This document shows, in pieces, positions 21,048-31,000 of a stretch of 32,330 bases of DNA (position 1 is the first letter of the stretch; every line of letters starts with the position of its first letter). The DNA is from Myxococcales bacterium (lineage in GTDB: Bacteria; Myxococcota_A; UBA9042; GCA-2863065), in assembly GCA_018780435.1 (NCBI GenBank), contig JADMJS010000222.1, positions 1 through 32,330 on the forward strand. Reading direction: 5' to 3'. A program made the translations under genes and the position numbers. The notes under the pieces were generated by a model. It had not been told where the DNA came from and made no database searches. It saw only the letters and a list, made by a program, of their open reading frames with translations.

Positions 21048-23096
21048 ATGCGCCTGCTTACGCTCGTTACCTTCCTCTTTGCCCTACACGTCAGCGACAG
21101 GGTGGCAGCAGGGCCGCCGACGGGGCCCGAGCGTTTCCTGGCGGTGCCAAGTTGGCAGGGCAACGTCACTTGGTTCGTGGATTATGATGGGGAGCTTCCC
21201 GGCGCACCCGTGCCGGGGATGCGGTTTCGCTTAGCAGATAAATCCAAGATGAGCGGCACGCTGGCACGTTGTCCCCATAGCGACAGCGCGGAGACGGGAT
21301 GTCCTGGCGGCCGGGCGGAAGGGGAGTCCACGCGATCGGAAGAGCTCTCGGTCGCGACGGGCCCGCTCCGCTGGTCCCGGGGGAGCAGCCCCGTCTCCAA
21401 CGACAAACAAGCTGAGACGTACGGCAGCCTGGGGCTTGTGTTCAATTTCGATACGAATACGTATATGGTCTCTATATCGGGCGGCGTCGATGTCGAGCAC
21501 TACCGGCTTGAGTCCCAGAATGACGACAACCCGTCCGGCACCTGGCGGCAACGGGATGACGTCGCTCAGGAACTCCATGAAATAGCCTTGCCGGCGTCCG
21601 GGCTCGGTCTCTCCGGAAGCCAGCAGATCGAGATCCAGCCGGGGATCTCGGGCCAATTGACGTGGAGCTTCTCGCCCGCGGTGGTCGACCAGCCTCAAGC
21701 CTTCCTCCTTCCGCCGAAGGACTACGAGACGTGGCTACCGGAGGCCGGGGCCGACGAGGCTGCTGATGGCAACACGTTCGCGCTGGGCTTTGCCTTAGAG
21801 CCGCCCAAGACATCGAACAAACCCATCACCCGGGGGGCCAAGTGGCGCTTTGAGCTCGTCGATGTGAGCTCGGAGCCGGGGACCTGCCTCAACCATCCCA
21901 TCAAAGCCAAGGCCAAGACGACGCCTGACATGGCGTTCGAAGCCGGGCCTGGGATCGAGATCAGCAAAGATGGGAAGAGCGCGTGGACTAAGAGCCCCGT
22001 CGCCGGAGGGGCGCTCAAGCTGCGATCGCGCGACTGGGCGGCCTATGGGCGGGTGCATGCGACGGCCGAGTTGGACGGGCATCGGATAGAGGCGGAGGTC
22101 AAGGGGCAACCCGGACTGCTGGACCTGACGGTGCCGAAGGATGCGGACCACGACAAGGTCGCGGACGCATTCGAGGGTGCGCTATTGGGGCTGGACGAGC
22201 GCTCTGATGCAGAGGATCCGCCACACTCCAAAGTGGCCGGCGACACGTGGACCCACTATGAGGAGTACCGGGGGCTCATGGCGATGAAGGGTGGGGCGGA
22301 GAGCCATGTGCGCCTCAACCCAGCCGCCAAGGACCTTGTGTACGCCGACGAGGCACGGCTCCTCGACGAGGCGCTCTGGTTCAAGATCACCAACCTCAAA
22401 CCGATCCGGGTCGCCGGCGCGCGCCTCATCACGTTGCCGTCGGACCCCGATGATCGTGGGACCAGCTGGAACTCGTCCTACGCGCGGCACGAAGACAGGG
22501 GGATCCCCTGGCTGGACAAGATCGCGGGGGACGGGATGGCCCCCCGGATCACGATGATGCAGGACCTGGTACGGCGGGAGGTCCCGCGGGACCCTGCAAA
22601 GTACGACGACGCCAGCGACGACACATGGGTGATGATATTGGGCTCGACGTCGCGGATGCGGGCTCGCGTTTGGCCGGTACGGGTGGAGTTCTACGTGCGG
22701 GGTTATCTGCCCTTCGTTCTCGAGAAGGCGCAGACGGAGCCGACGCGCCAATCGGCGAAGGTGTTCAAGGCGGCGGGTTACACTGCGGCGCAGATCGACG
22801 GTGCGAAGAAGGGTCTCGCCGATGAATCTGTCATTGCCCGGATCACCAAGCAGCTGATGCAGCTCACGACCATCCACGAGCTCGCGCACGCCGTCGGCAT
22901 CCCACACCACGAGAGCGGGCTCTCGGAAGGTGAGCAGAGCTGTGTGTTGCGGTACTTCGACGCCAAGGACAAGTTCGGAATCATGTTTGGCGAAGCGATA
23001 AAGGCGACGGGCACCACCTTGCCTCTGGGTTTCGGGACTCTCTGCACGAGCGGGGATCACTGTACCGACCACGTCGACCTACTGCGCCCGCCCTGA
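21048..23096 (+). CDS. Secreted zincin metalloprotease
   Basis: This 682-residue protein has GGAGG 6 bases before the ATG. A signal peptide MRLLTLVTFLFALHVSDRVAAG ends at an Ala-Ala-Gly-type site. Residues about 30-330 are beta-rich with no family I recognise. DADHDKVADAFEGALLG (about 367-383) resembles a calcium-binding Asp loop. The catalytic domain near the C-terminus carries HELAHAVGIPHH (His610-His621), the zinc motif HExxHxxGxxH of metzincin-type peptidases, with Glu611 as general base. The later DKFGIMFGEAI could hold the Met-turn. Cys residues after the motif (SCVLRYF, LCTSGDHC) may form disulfides. It probably works outside the cell or on the surface. It is a single-gene unit between a hairpin and a decayed locus. 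Confidence 0.82.
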   Translation: MRLLTLVTFLFALHVSDRVAAGPPTGPERFLAVPSWQGNVTWFVDYDGELPGAPVPGMRFRLADKSKMSGTLARCPHSDSAETGCPGGRAEGESTRSEELSVATGPLRWSRGSSPVSNDKQAETYGSLGLVFNFDTNTYMVSISGGVDVEHYRLESQNDDNPSGTWRQRDDVAQELHEIALPASGLGLSGSQQIEIQPGISGQLTWSFSPAVVDQPQAFLLPPKDYETWLPEAGADEAADGNTFALGFALEPPKTSNKPITRGAKWRFELVDVSSEPGTCLNHPIKAKAKTTPDMAFEAGPGIEISKDGKSAWTKSPVAGGALKLRSRDWAAYGRVHATAELDGHRIEAEVKGQPGLLDLTVPKDADHDKVADAFEGALLGLDERSDAEDPPHSKVAGDTWTHYEEYRGLMAMKGGAESHVRLNPAAKDLVYADEARLLDEALWFKITNLKPIRVAGARLITLPSDPDDRGTSWNSSYARHEDRGIPWLDKIAGDGMAPRITMMQDLVRREVPRDPAKYDDASDDTWVMILGSTSRMRARVWPVRVEFYVRGYLPFVLEKAQTEPTRQSAKVFKAAGYTAAQIDGAKKGLADESVIARITKQLMQLTTIHELAHAVGIPHHESGLSEGEQSCVLRYFDAKDKFGIMFGEAIKATGTTLPLGFGTLCTSGDHCTDHVDLLRPP

Positions 23097-23196
23097 TCCC
23101 TCCCGAGCGACCTGAGTTCCCGCCCGGATTAGGCACAGGCACTCCGAACAGCCACACGGCATCAACGACCCGAGGCTCGCAGGAGCCGCTACAGCA

Positions 23197-23397
23197 CTGG
23201 ACGTAGAACGCCTCCTCCGGAAAGGCGTTCAGAAGGCGAGGCTCGTCGAGGTCCTGGAGCTCGAGCACCAGATCGACGTCGTGGGTCATCCGCGGCTCGC
23301 CATAGACGAGGCTCGCTACCGAACCCGTCACGAAGTAGTCGAGTCCGGCCGCTTCGATTGGGACAGTGAAGATCGAGACGAGGTCAGGAAGTAGCAA
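23197..23397 (-). pseudogene. Truncated nucleotidyltransferase
   Basis: From TTG 23397 the minus strand reads LLLPDLVSIFTVPIEAAGLD, then FVTGSVASLVYGEPRMTHDV and DLVLEL, up to AFPEEAFYVQ. This matches the N-terminal part of small nucleotidyltransferases (Gly-Ser motif, then the metal-binding Asp-x-Asp in DVDLV). The family continues for about 80-100 more residues with a third Asp. Here the sequence turns non-homologous after about 66 residues, although the frame stays open to 22981 antisense to the protease gene. It overlaps the small upstream gene by 14 bases, the usual arrangement of this pair. The enzyme is probably dead. Confidence 0.7.
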
Positions 23398-23623
23398 GGA
23401 GGAATATCTCGCGAACCTTCGCTTGGACGTCCGCTTCGGACCAGTCCGGAAACCGCTCGTGGAGCCAAGCGGCCTTGAGAGCACGAGCCTGCCAGTACAT
23501 CGCCATGGACTGGGCGATCTTCAGACCAGCGGCAAGGATCACTGCCCGTGGAAGGATGTCGTGTCCGGGGTGGAGTGAACCTACGAAGCTGGACGCTTCT
23601 CGGTAGAACGTTCCTCTACTCAT
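23384..23623 (-). CDS. Small partner protein of a nucleotidyltransferase pair
   Basis: This 79-residue protein starts at ATG 23623 with AGGT 5 bases upstream. Its C-terminal part, LKAAWLHERFPDWSEADVQA followed by KVREIFLLA, resembles small conserved proteins often found directly upstream of minimal nucleotidyltransferase genes. The overlap with the truncated nucleotidyltransferase supports that pairing. The pairing is recalled from general experience, and the biochemical role of such proteins is not known to me. With its partner broken, this gene may be decaying too. Confidence 0.5.
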   Translation of the reverse strand: MSRGTFYREASSFVGSLHPGHDILPRAVILAAGLKIAQSMAMYWQARALKAAWLHERFPDWSEADVQAKVREIFLLATS

Positions 23624-23630
23624 CGCGACC

Positions 23631-23639
23631 TGGTAAGGT
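23631..23639 (+). promoter_or_regulatory. Candidate extended -10 element
   Basis: TGGTAAGGT has the TGnTAnnnT form and lies 26 bases before GTG 23666 in a 42-base divergent gap. The same ten bases, CTGGTAAGGT, occur before the PII gene, which suggests a shared promoter type. Confidence 0.4.
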
Positions 23640-23665
23640 GGGCCTCAATCGAATCGAGGCTCACC

Positions 23666-24370
23666 GTGCCGACTCTTGCTCTTCTCCTCTGCTCCGCGAT
23701 GCTGGCAGGCTGTGGCTTCTCGAGCGGGCTCCGATACGAGACGTCGCACCCAGAAACCGCAGTCGTGATGGGCGGCGCCGTGGCTCTACCGATCCGGGTA
23801 CGAACAGACTACTACCAAATATTCAATGACAATCAGACACCGTCATGGCAACCTGACTTGCCTTATGTCGAGTTCATGACATGGGGGCGATGGAAGCAGA
23901 CTGACCGTCTCGAACTCTCCGTCGGCGGCGACATCAAAGTCGTGATTCCGTCGAGCATCGCCATCGGTGGTGGACTCAAGGGTCTGCTGACACCGACGGA
24001 TATGAACCAACATGTACACTTCGCAATCTCTGTAAGCCCAAGTGTCCGATTGTACGTCTTGGACGACGCATTCGTCACCTGGAGCACGCTCGTGGCATTT
24101 CCCTTGACGTTCGGTCGCCAGGGACGAGCTCAGTTCTACGTCCGACCGGAGGTCCGGATGGAGGGTATGTTCGAGACCTCGGAGTGGTTCATCGAGACCG
24201 GTAGTGCTTTCGGTGGGCGATTCGCGTGCACGCCTGGTCGCGGCTTCGCCCGTCGATACGCTGACTGTTTCGTCGAGGCCTCGGTCACCGGGTGGGTAGC
24301 GACCTCCGAGAACGCGCCCCACAGCACTGGACCCGTCACCGTCATCCTCGGCATGGGCGCTATGTTCTAG
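23666..24370 (+). CDS. Outer-membrane-like lipoprotein, function unknown
   Basis: This 234-residue protein starts at GTG 23666 with GAGG 6 bases upstream. The signal MPTLALLLCSAMLAGCG has a clear lipobox Leu-Ala-Gly-Cys (Cys16). The rest alternates polar and hydrophobic residues with many aromatic ends (DRLELSVGGDIKVVIPSSIA; AQFYVRPEVRMEGMF; VTVILGMGAMF at the end), which looks like a small beta-barrel or beta-sandwich. The C-terminal Phe is typical of barrel proteins. Two Cys (FACTPGRG, ADCFVEA) may pair. I do not recognise the family. Its stop shares the palindrome CTAG with the stop of the convergent gene. Confidence 0.7.
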   Translation: MPTLALLLCSAMLAGCGFSSGLRYETSHPETAVVMGGAVALPIRVRTDYYQIFNDNQTPSWQPDLPYVEFMTWGRWKQTDRLELSVGGDIKVVIPSSIAIGGGLKGLLTPTDMNQHVHFAISVSPSVRLYVLDDAFVTWSTLVAFPLTFGRQGRAQFYVRPEVRMEGMFETSEWFIETGSAFGGRFACTPGRGFARRYADCFVEASVTGWVATSENAPHSTGPVTVILGMGAMF

Positions 24371-27300
24371 CGCCCCGGCGTGATGACTTGAAAGAGCGCC
24401 CCCGTCGCGACGAACGTACCAGACGGCAGAATGACGACGTCGCCGATCCCCGACGGGAAGACCGTGACCGACGTAAACACCGGTGGCCACGGCGCAGAGT
24501 CTCCATCGACCGCGGCGGTGAAGAGGGCGCCCGTCCCCCAGGGACCCGATGCCACTGTCCACTGAACGCCTTCTCGCGCGTCGACAGGCACCAGGGGGAG
24601 GGGGCCGACCGGGGATGGCAGGGTGAGACACGCATCGACGGAGGCCACTTCGCCGAGATCCGTGCCGAATCGTCGCCATGACGTCCCGGACTTCAGCCAG
24701 AATAGCCCGTTCGAAATCGCGGCGTCACCCGTCAGCTTGTTGGGCTCAGAGACGTTGGTGGCGGCCGTCACGAGGCCACTTGCGTCCAGGGCGTCCACAT
24801 GGCCGTCGCGGTGCAGCACATATCGGGCGTCCTCATTCACCAAGAGGCGCCACGGCGCCGCGTTCGGACCCAGCGTGACCGTCGTGAGCGTCGTCCCGAC
24901 GAGGCGGGAGAGCCGGCGCTGAAAGACGGTGCGCCCATCCCCGTACGTCGTCTCGCTGTCTTCCGTCAGTAGCCACAACGCCGTCCCATCGGACCGGCCG
25001 CTCAGGACCGGGCCTGGGAGATCGACCTGTGAGGGGGCGCCGTCCCAGGTTGGCCAGACGTCGAGCGCCGAGGTGGACTCGAAGCCCCAGTCGCCGCCCT
25101 TGTCGGTCCGGTCGATCGCGATCTGGTCTCCCACGACATAGAAGGGGCGGATGGCGTCGTGCCTGACTTCCCCGAGGCGCGCGACCTCGGTCACGGTCCC
25201 GGGCATCGAGCCGACGTCGAGCACGACCACCTCTCCGTTCGAGGAGACCACGAGTCGACTATCGTCCAGCCGTTCGGCGGCGCCGGCGGAGATGCGGGCG
25301 GGACTACACCCGAGGTCGGCCCCCGCCGCGAGACGTCCGGACTTGGCCGGTGAGACGCTCACGGACTCGCCATCGCGCGACAGATCGTAGCCGCAGCCGC
25401 GTCGGGTCACGGTCCACGGCGCGAGGCCGTCTGTCAGATCCCAAGCCCGCCCAGCATCGGTGCTGGTGTCGATGTAGAAGCCCCGCGCGGTCACGCCCTG
25501 CATGTCCCACGCCTTGTCCACGGAGGCGCGCGCCGTCTCAGTGGCTCCCTCGGCTGTGAGCGAGTAGAGCACGAGCTCGTTGCCGTCGGGCGTGACGAGC
25601 CACGTCCCATCGTGGCCGTAGCCGGCTTCGCCCGGGCCGGGGAGTATGGCGGCGGTCGCGCCGGTCGAGAGGTCGATGACAACCAGCTCGCTGAAGGCAC
25701 CCTCGGGTTCGCGCCAGTGGAGCACGGCGATGTCGTCCGCCATCGTGATGCGCACAGCCTGCCCGCCTTCGCGTTCGGGCAATGGAAAACAGGCGACTTC
25801 TTTGGGATCTCGATAGTCGCTCGCGTCGACGATCGCGATAGTCTCGCGCCCAAGTAAAGCGACCCTCGGTGACGACCCGCCGCTGCGGCCGAGGAAGCGC
25901 CACTCGGGCGACGTCTCCGTCGGTGCGGTCCAGAGGGCGCGGCCGCTCGGATCGCCGACGCGGACGGTCCCCTCCGTGTGCCACACTGGATGAAAGTCTT
26001 TGGGCTCGGCCCAGGGATCACCGAGCGGCTCCACGCCGGCCCCGGGGCCGAGGTCGATGACGTCGATGGCGAGTCCACAGATGCTGCGAACGGGAACCCC
26101 GGGGCGCGGCCCGTCGGGTACAGAGCAACCGGGCTCGGGCAGCCAGGGCGACACTCGGAGCGTTGGCGCTTCGGGCTCGGCGTCTTCGAACGCGTCGATA
26201 TCGAGCACGGTCTCCAGGGCCCCTCCCCCGTCGGCGCGGTCGTAGCCCCACGCGACGCGTCCATCCCCTAGCGCGACTAGCGACGTCGTGCCGGGGGTGG
26301 GCCCCTCCGCGCTTGGGACCATGGCGTCCGAGCGCCACCCTATCGCATCCGCCGACACGCGTAGCCGCGAGACCCCATAGACGCGCACGGCGTCGCGCGG
26401 CTCGTCGAAAGAGTGGCTCGAGAGTCCGAGGAGGAGCTCGCCGTCAGGCGTCGGTGAGAGCGCAATGGGATAGTCGAGGTAGGGTTTGTCATCGAAGGTC
26501 CGCGAGAGGGCCACCGTGCCATCGGCCTCGAGCAGCCAGGCCTGCAAGTGCCGATCCTGGCTCTGTTTCGGTTGGAAAAGCGCGGCGACCGCCACGCGAC
26601 CATCTGGTCCTTCGACGGCGGTCTCGCCGTTCGGACGTGCTTCGACGTCCGACGCGTCCGTGAGAAACGTGGTGAACTCCGGCAGCGTCTCGCCCCCAAC
26701 GTGGACGCGCTGAACCCGAACGCCTTGGGCAAAGGCCTTGCCGGGGACGTCGGTCCGGTCCACCACCAAGGCGGCGCCGACGCCGGAGCCCTGAACGTGC
26801 GGATACTGGAACTCGTCGTCGAACGAGACCTGCACGACCGGCCCCACCTCGCCGGACGCGTCGATACGCTGGACAGCGCGTGACTTCTGAGCGGCCGACC
26901 GGGGCGCCGCCACGAGTGCAGCCGTCCCGCGAAGGGGCATGAACTCCGGGCCGCCGTCCTCCGGGCCACACGTCGCGCAACAGATGGCCGGGTCGACGTC
27001 ATCGCAACCGAGCTCTCGGACCGGCGCGCCCGACGCGTCCAGCGCCATGACCCACGGCCGCTCACGGATGGACCACAGGGACGATGGGATCGTCCCGCCG
27101 ATGAGGACCCCCACCGGTCCGCCGGACGCCTGCACGTCCCGAACCCACTCGCCGGGGCGCAATGCCTCACTGAGCGCGATCGGCGCGACCTGCCACTGAA
27201 GCTGCCCCGCCGAGTCGTAGGCGGCGACGCTCAACGTCCCCGCGGACTGGCCGAGCAGCGCGAACGCGCCCTCTCCGAGAGCGACGACCGACGCACGGGT

Positions 27301-27471
27301 GTCCGCGAAACGAACAGAGGTCGCCGTGGGCGTGGGCGTCGTGTCGAGGGTCGATGCATCGTCCGCGGGCACTACGTCCTGCCCGGGCGAGGCGTCGTCA
27401 GCCGCGCAGCCGGTCGCCACGACGAGACCAATGGCCCCAATAGTCATCCGAACTCTCTGACGTCGCACCAT
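24367..27471 (-). CDS. Large propeller-like lipoprotein, function unknown
   Basis: This 1034-residue protein starts at ATG 27471. GGAGG lies 7 bases upstream, and the signal MVRRQRVRMTIGAIGLVVATGC has basic residues and lipobox Ala-Thr-Gly-Cys22. The frame is open further upstream to 27882, but that part lacks a signal and a ribosome site. After a Thr/Asp-rich linker the chain is a series of beta-strand modules of propeller type (VVALGEGAFALLGQSAGTLS; AVLHWREPEGAFSELVVIDL; LVVSSNGEVVVLDVGS). DDVDPAICCATCGPEDGG near residue 165 holds four Cys that could bind metal or form disulfides. No enzyme motif is seen. It probably sits in the periplasm or outer membrane as a binding protein. Confidence 0.78.
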   Translation of the reverse strand: MVRRQRVRMTIGAIGLVVATGCAADDASPGQDVVPADDASTLDTTPTPTATSVRFADTRASVVALGEGAFALLGQSAGTLSVAAYDSAGQLQWQVAPIALSEALRPGEWVRDVQASGGPVGVLIGGTIPSSLWSIRERPWVMALDASGAPVRELGCDDVDPAICCATCGPEDGGPEFMPLRGTAALVAAPRSAAQKSRAVQRIDASGEVGPVVQVSFDDEFQYPHVQGSGVGAALVVDRTDVPGKAFAQGVRVQRVHVGGETLPEFTTFLTDASDVEARPNGETAVEGPDGRVAVAALFQPKQSQDRHLQAWLLEADGTVALSRTFDDKPYLDYPIALSPTPDGELLLGLSSHSFDEPRDAVRVYGVSRLRVSADAIGWRSDAMVPSAEGPTPGTTSLVALGDGRVAWGYDRADGGGALETVLDIDAFEDAEPEAPTLRVSPWLPEPGCSVPDGPRPGVPVRSICGLAIDVIDLGPGAGVEPLGDPWAEPKDFHPVWHTEGTVRVGDPSGRALWTAPTETSPEWRFLGRSGGSSPRVALLGRETIAIVDASDYRDPKEVACFPLPEREGGQAVRITMADDIAVLHWREPEGAFSELVVIDLSTGATAAILPGPGEAGYGHDGTWLVTPDGNELVLYSLTAEGATETARASVDKAWDMQGVTARGFYIDTSTDAGRAWDLTDGLAPWTVTRRGCGYDLSRDGESVSVSPAKSGRLAAGADLGCSPARISAGAAERLDDSRLVVSSNGEVVVLDVGSMPGTVTEVARLGEVRHDAIRPFYVVGDQIAIDRTDKGGDWGFESTSALDVWPTWDGAPSQVDLPGPVLSGRSDGTALWLLTEDSETTYGDGRTVFQRRLSRLVGTTLTTVTLGPNAAPWRLLVNEDARYVLHRDGHVDALDASGLVTAATNVSEPNKLTGDAAISNGLFWLKSGTSWRRFGTDLGEVASVDACLTLPSPVGPLPLVPVDAREGVQWTVASGPWGTGALFTAAVDGDSAPWPPVFTSVTVFPSGIGDVVILPSGTFVATGALFQVITPGR

Positions 27472-28051
27472 AGCTACACCTCCATCAGTCGTTCGGTGCA
27501 ATTGTCCTGCCAACGTCGCGCCGTACAGAGACAGCGTCGGTCTTGCTGACGGTGATGCGAAACTTCGCACTATGTAGAGGAATTCACCACTGCAAGGTGG
27601 CGTCCGCACGCTCGATGGGGCGGCACCAGAGGGGGCGCACCGGGCTGGACTACCGGGCGCCACCGTCTCCGAAGACGAGAGGGGAGTGAGGTCGGATGGG
27701 CCGGCGTGCGAGAGCATGGGGTCGCCCTTGAAGCTGAACAGGTGGGGGAAGCGGATGTTGTTGAAGCTGCTGGAGTACTGAAGCGTCACGACGCCGGGCG
27801 CTCCGAACGGGTTGATGGCCGTCGGTCCGGGATTGCAGTCGCGGACGGGGCCCCTCTCCTCTACCCTGAAGTACGCCGGCAACTCACGGCGCGGAGGTGG
27901 TCATCGATGGGAGCGGAGCTCGACCTCAACGCGAAGACGGCCGGTCGCACCCGACGTTGGTAGAGCCCCTTTGGGCCGCGCACGACACCACTTCGGATGG
28001 CGTCCTCGCGCAAGTGCCCGTCCAGACGCCGGTTCTCGACGAGAGGCGGCG
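27472..28051. other. 580-base stretch without a recognised gene
   Basis: The part next to the leftward lipoprotein gene should hold its promoter and includes a palindrome at 27556-27569. A minus-strand frame of 64 codons (28055-27861) begins at an ATG that overlaps the kinase stop as ATGA, so coupled translation is possible. Its residues (Arg-rich, no domain) look like chance or a fragment. The frame 27882-27472 also reads as protein-like text without known homology. I cannot name anything here. Confidence 0.4.
27556..27569. promoter_or_regulatory. Palindrome upstream of the large lipoprotein gene
   Basis: TGCGAA, spacer AC, TTCGCA is a perfect inverted repeat 85 bases before the ATG at 27471, in a position suited to an operator. 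No regulator can be assigned. Confidence 0.3.
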
Positions 28052-31000
28052 TCATGGCAGTGCCTCTTCGACTGTCATGCCCGAGCGAGTTTCGAAGTCC
28101 GCGGCCAAGCGGTCGACGGGCGTCGCGAGACCGTCGAGCCGGTGCAGCCGGATGGTGCGGTCCCAGCTCCCGGCGGCGAGCCCACGTTCGTCAGCGGTGA
28201 AGGCGAGCGCCGCCACGCGTTCGCGCTGGGCTCTCAGGCGCGCGACGAGCGTGCCTGTCGCGACGTCCCAGAGGTACGTGGTGCCATCGCGCGCCCCAGC
28301 GGCGATCCAGCGACCGGCGGGCGACCACGCGACTTCGACGAGGAGCGACGGGGCGCCCGTCTCGAAGGCGTCGATCTCGTCGCCGAGCTCGTCGATGACG
28401 TCCACTCGGTGCGGCGCTGCGAGCGCGTACGCAGACGAATCGGGTGCGATCGCCACGGCACGCCACAACACGTTGGAGCTCACGAGATGGAGGACGGGCG
28501 CGCTCGCGAGGGAGAGGTGCCGCAGCACGCCCTCTTCGCCGTCGAGAATGGCGACGTGGAGACCATCGGGGGTCACGTCCGTGTCGAGCGTGACGACGCT
28601 CTGTTCGCTCTGCCAGGCGATGGTCCCGTCGGGCTCGATGAGCCAGAGCGGCCCGAGATCGGGTCCGTACAAGACGCGGCCGCCGGTGACGCTCTCCAGG
28701 CCCCGCGGCATCGGGACGAGTTGCGCGTCAGTAAACACCGCGGTCGCCGACGGAAACCAGACGGCTCTCGGAACGGACGCCGCGCCGACGAGCAGGCGTT
28801 CGCCGGCCAGCGCGACGCGCTTCACGACCCCCGGGACGTGCATCGACGCCGTGATGCGCCCGTCCCCGGCGCGGCGCGCGAGGACTTCGCCCGTCGCGGC
28901 GGCGAGCAGCTCAGCGTGGCCGAGGCCCGAGTCGACGTAGACGAGGTCGGTGACTCCACCGCTGGCGTGGAGGACGGCGGGGCCTTCGGGCGGGAAGGCC
29001 CACTCCGTCAGGGACTCTCGGTTCCAGGTCAGGAGGGTCGGCGCGCGGCCTCCCCACACCGGTGCCAACGGCTCCGTCACGAAGATGGCTCCGGCGGCGT
29101 CTCTGGCCGGCAGCCGCAACGCGCCGCCACCGGCGTCGAGGTCCCACACGAGGACGCCCGGGAGCTCGTCGAACCCCGCGGCGAATCGACCATCGGGCGA
29201 GACGGTGAGCCGCTGCAGAAGCCCTCGTGCTCCACCGAGGCGGGGCCCGACCCATTGCGTGGTCACCCGGTCCCATCGTGCGAGTTGGCCCTTGCTGGAG
29301 CCGAAGACGAGCTCCCGTTCACCGCGCCAGACGACGGTGTGGGCTTCAAAACCGTCGGAAGCGACAACGCCCGAGGTCGGCAATTCTCCAGTACGTCCGG
29401 TTACATAGCGACCATCGGGGCAGATCGCGAACCAACGCCCATGCCGTCCGATCGTCGCGGCGGGCGTCGCGCACGGTGTGGCGGTGGTCTCCACGATCCG
29501 GGCACCGTCGAAGATCCGGAGGCCACCGGCGAAGGATTCGAGGGCGGTGGTAGCCTCGGGTTCGGCGCGAGCCCCGTGGGTCGTCGCGCTCGCCGCGAGG
29601 GTCTCGCCGTCGGACAGTCGGGTCACTTCGAGCGTCTCGCCAGCTCGCGAGTTGCTGAGGACCGTCCCTGTGGCTTCCAGAAGTGCGGTCGGTACGTGCT
29701 CTCCGAAGCGGAGCCATCGGCGCTCGAGCGGCGCGAGATCCCAAAAGGAGAGCGTGGACGCGCCTCGGCAAATGGCCGCGGGACGGCGGGTGGATGGCAA
29801 CACGTCGAGGCAGTCGGGCAGCGCGTGCGACGCGACGACGCGCGGCAGAGGGGCGGCGTCCAGCTCAGCGAGCACGCCGCGGGCGTCGGGTGAGGAGCCG
29901 TGCCGGAGCGCCTCGATGGCCAACGCGCCGGCCGCGGCGGTGTCGAGCTCGGCTCGGCCCGTGACGAGACGTTCAGCCAGAGCGCTGGAGAGGGCCCGGT
30001 CCGCCGCCACGAGCGCCTGCTGGGTCGCGCGCTCGGCCGCCTCGGCCCGCGACGCGGAGGCCAGGGCCGCCTCCCGCTCCGCTGTGGCGCGATCACGGGC
30101 CGCTCGTGTCCCCGTGAAGGCCTGGGTAAGGCCAATGGCCAGCGCGGTCATCGCGACCAGGAGCACGATCAACGGCGCGCGCCACGCCTTGAGGAGCCTC
30201 AAGAGCAGCTCGACGTTCGAGTACTGGTGCGCGCCGACCCGGCGGCCCTCAAGGTACGCGGTGAGATCGCCCGCGAGCGCGGCGGCGCTCGCATAACGCG
30301 CGCTCGGCTCGGCGGCGGTGGCACGGCGAACGATGGCCGCGAGCTCCGCAGGCGCCCCAGTCGCCGCGGAGAGGCGCTCGACCGAGGTCACCGCGTCCCG
30401 TGCCGAGTCCGGTGTCGCGTCGGCTCCCCTGGCCGGAATGCCCGCGATGACTTCGTAGAGCGCAAGCCCCATGGCGTAGACGTCGGACCGCGCGTCGACG
30501 GGCTGCCCGGCCGCCTGCTCCGGTGAGAGGTACTGGGGCGTGCCAACGATTGCCCCCCAGGCCGTCAGCCCGGGTTCCGGAATCGGCGCCGACGGTGGCG
30601 CTGCGAAGGCCACGGCGTCACTCGCGCGCCCTGCCAGCCCCCAGTCCATGAGGAGCGTCTCCCCGAAAGCCCCGATCATGATATTGCCGGGCTTGATGTC
30701 GCGGTGAACGACCCCGTGTTCATGTGCGAAGGCGAGGGCCTCGCAGGCGTCGCGGACGTGGCGGAGCAAGCTGAGCCGTTCGGTCGGCGCTGCGCCATGG
30801 ACGCGGTCCGCGAGCGAGCGCCCCCGCACGACCCGCATGGTGTAATAGGCCCCTCGGCCGCTGCTGCCGACATCGTAAACTGGAACGATCCCGGGATGTT
30901 CGAGCCGGGCAGTGACGGCCGCCTCTCGAAGGAAGCGCTTCGTGAGCTCGACCCGATGAGCTTCGTCGCGGGCGTAGACCTCTTTCAGCGCCACTTCGCG

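Noticed and set aside
27472..27882. N-terminal extension of the large lipoprotein to 27882
   Set aside because: A strong ribosome site and a lipoprotein signal sit at ATG 27471; the extension would bury the signal peptide.
27812..29893. Long plus-strand open frame (693 codons)
   Set aside because: It is antisense to the kinase-propeller gene, lacks domains, and arises from high-GC codon bias.
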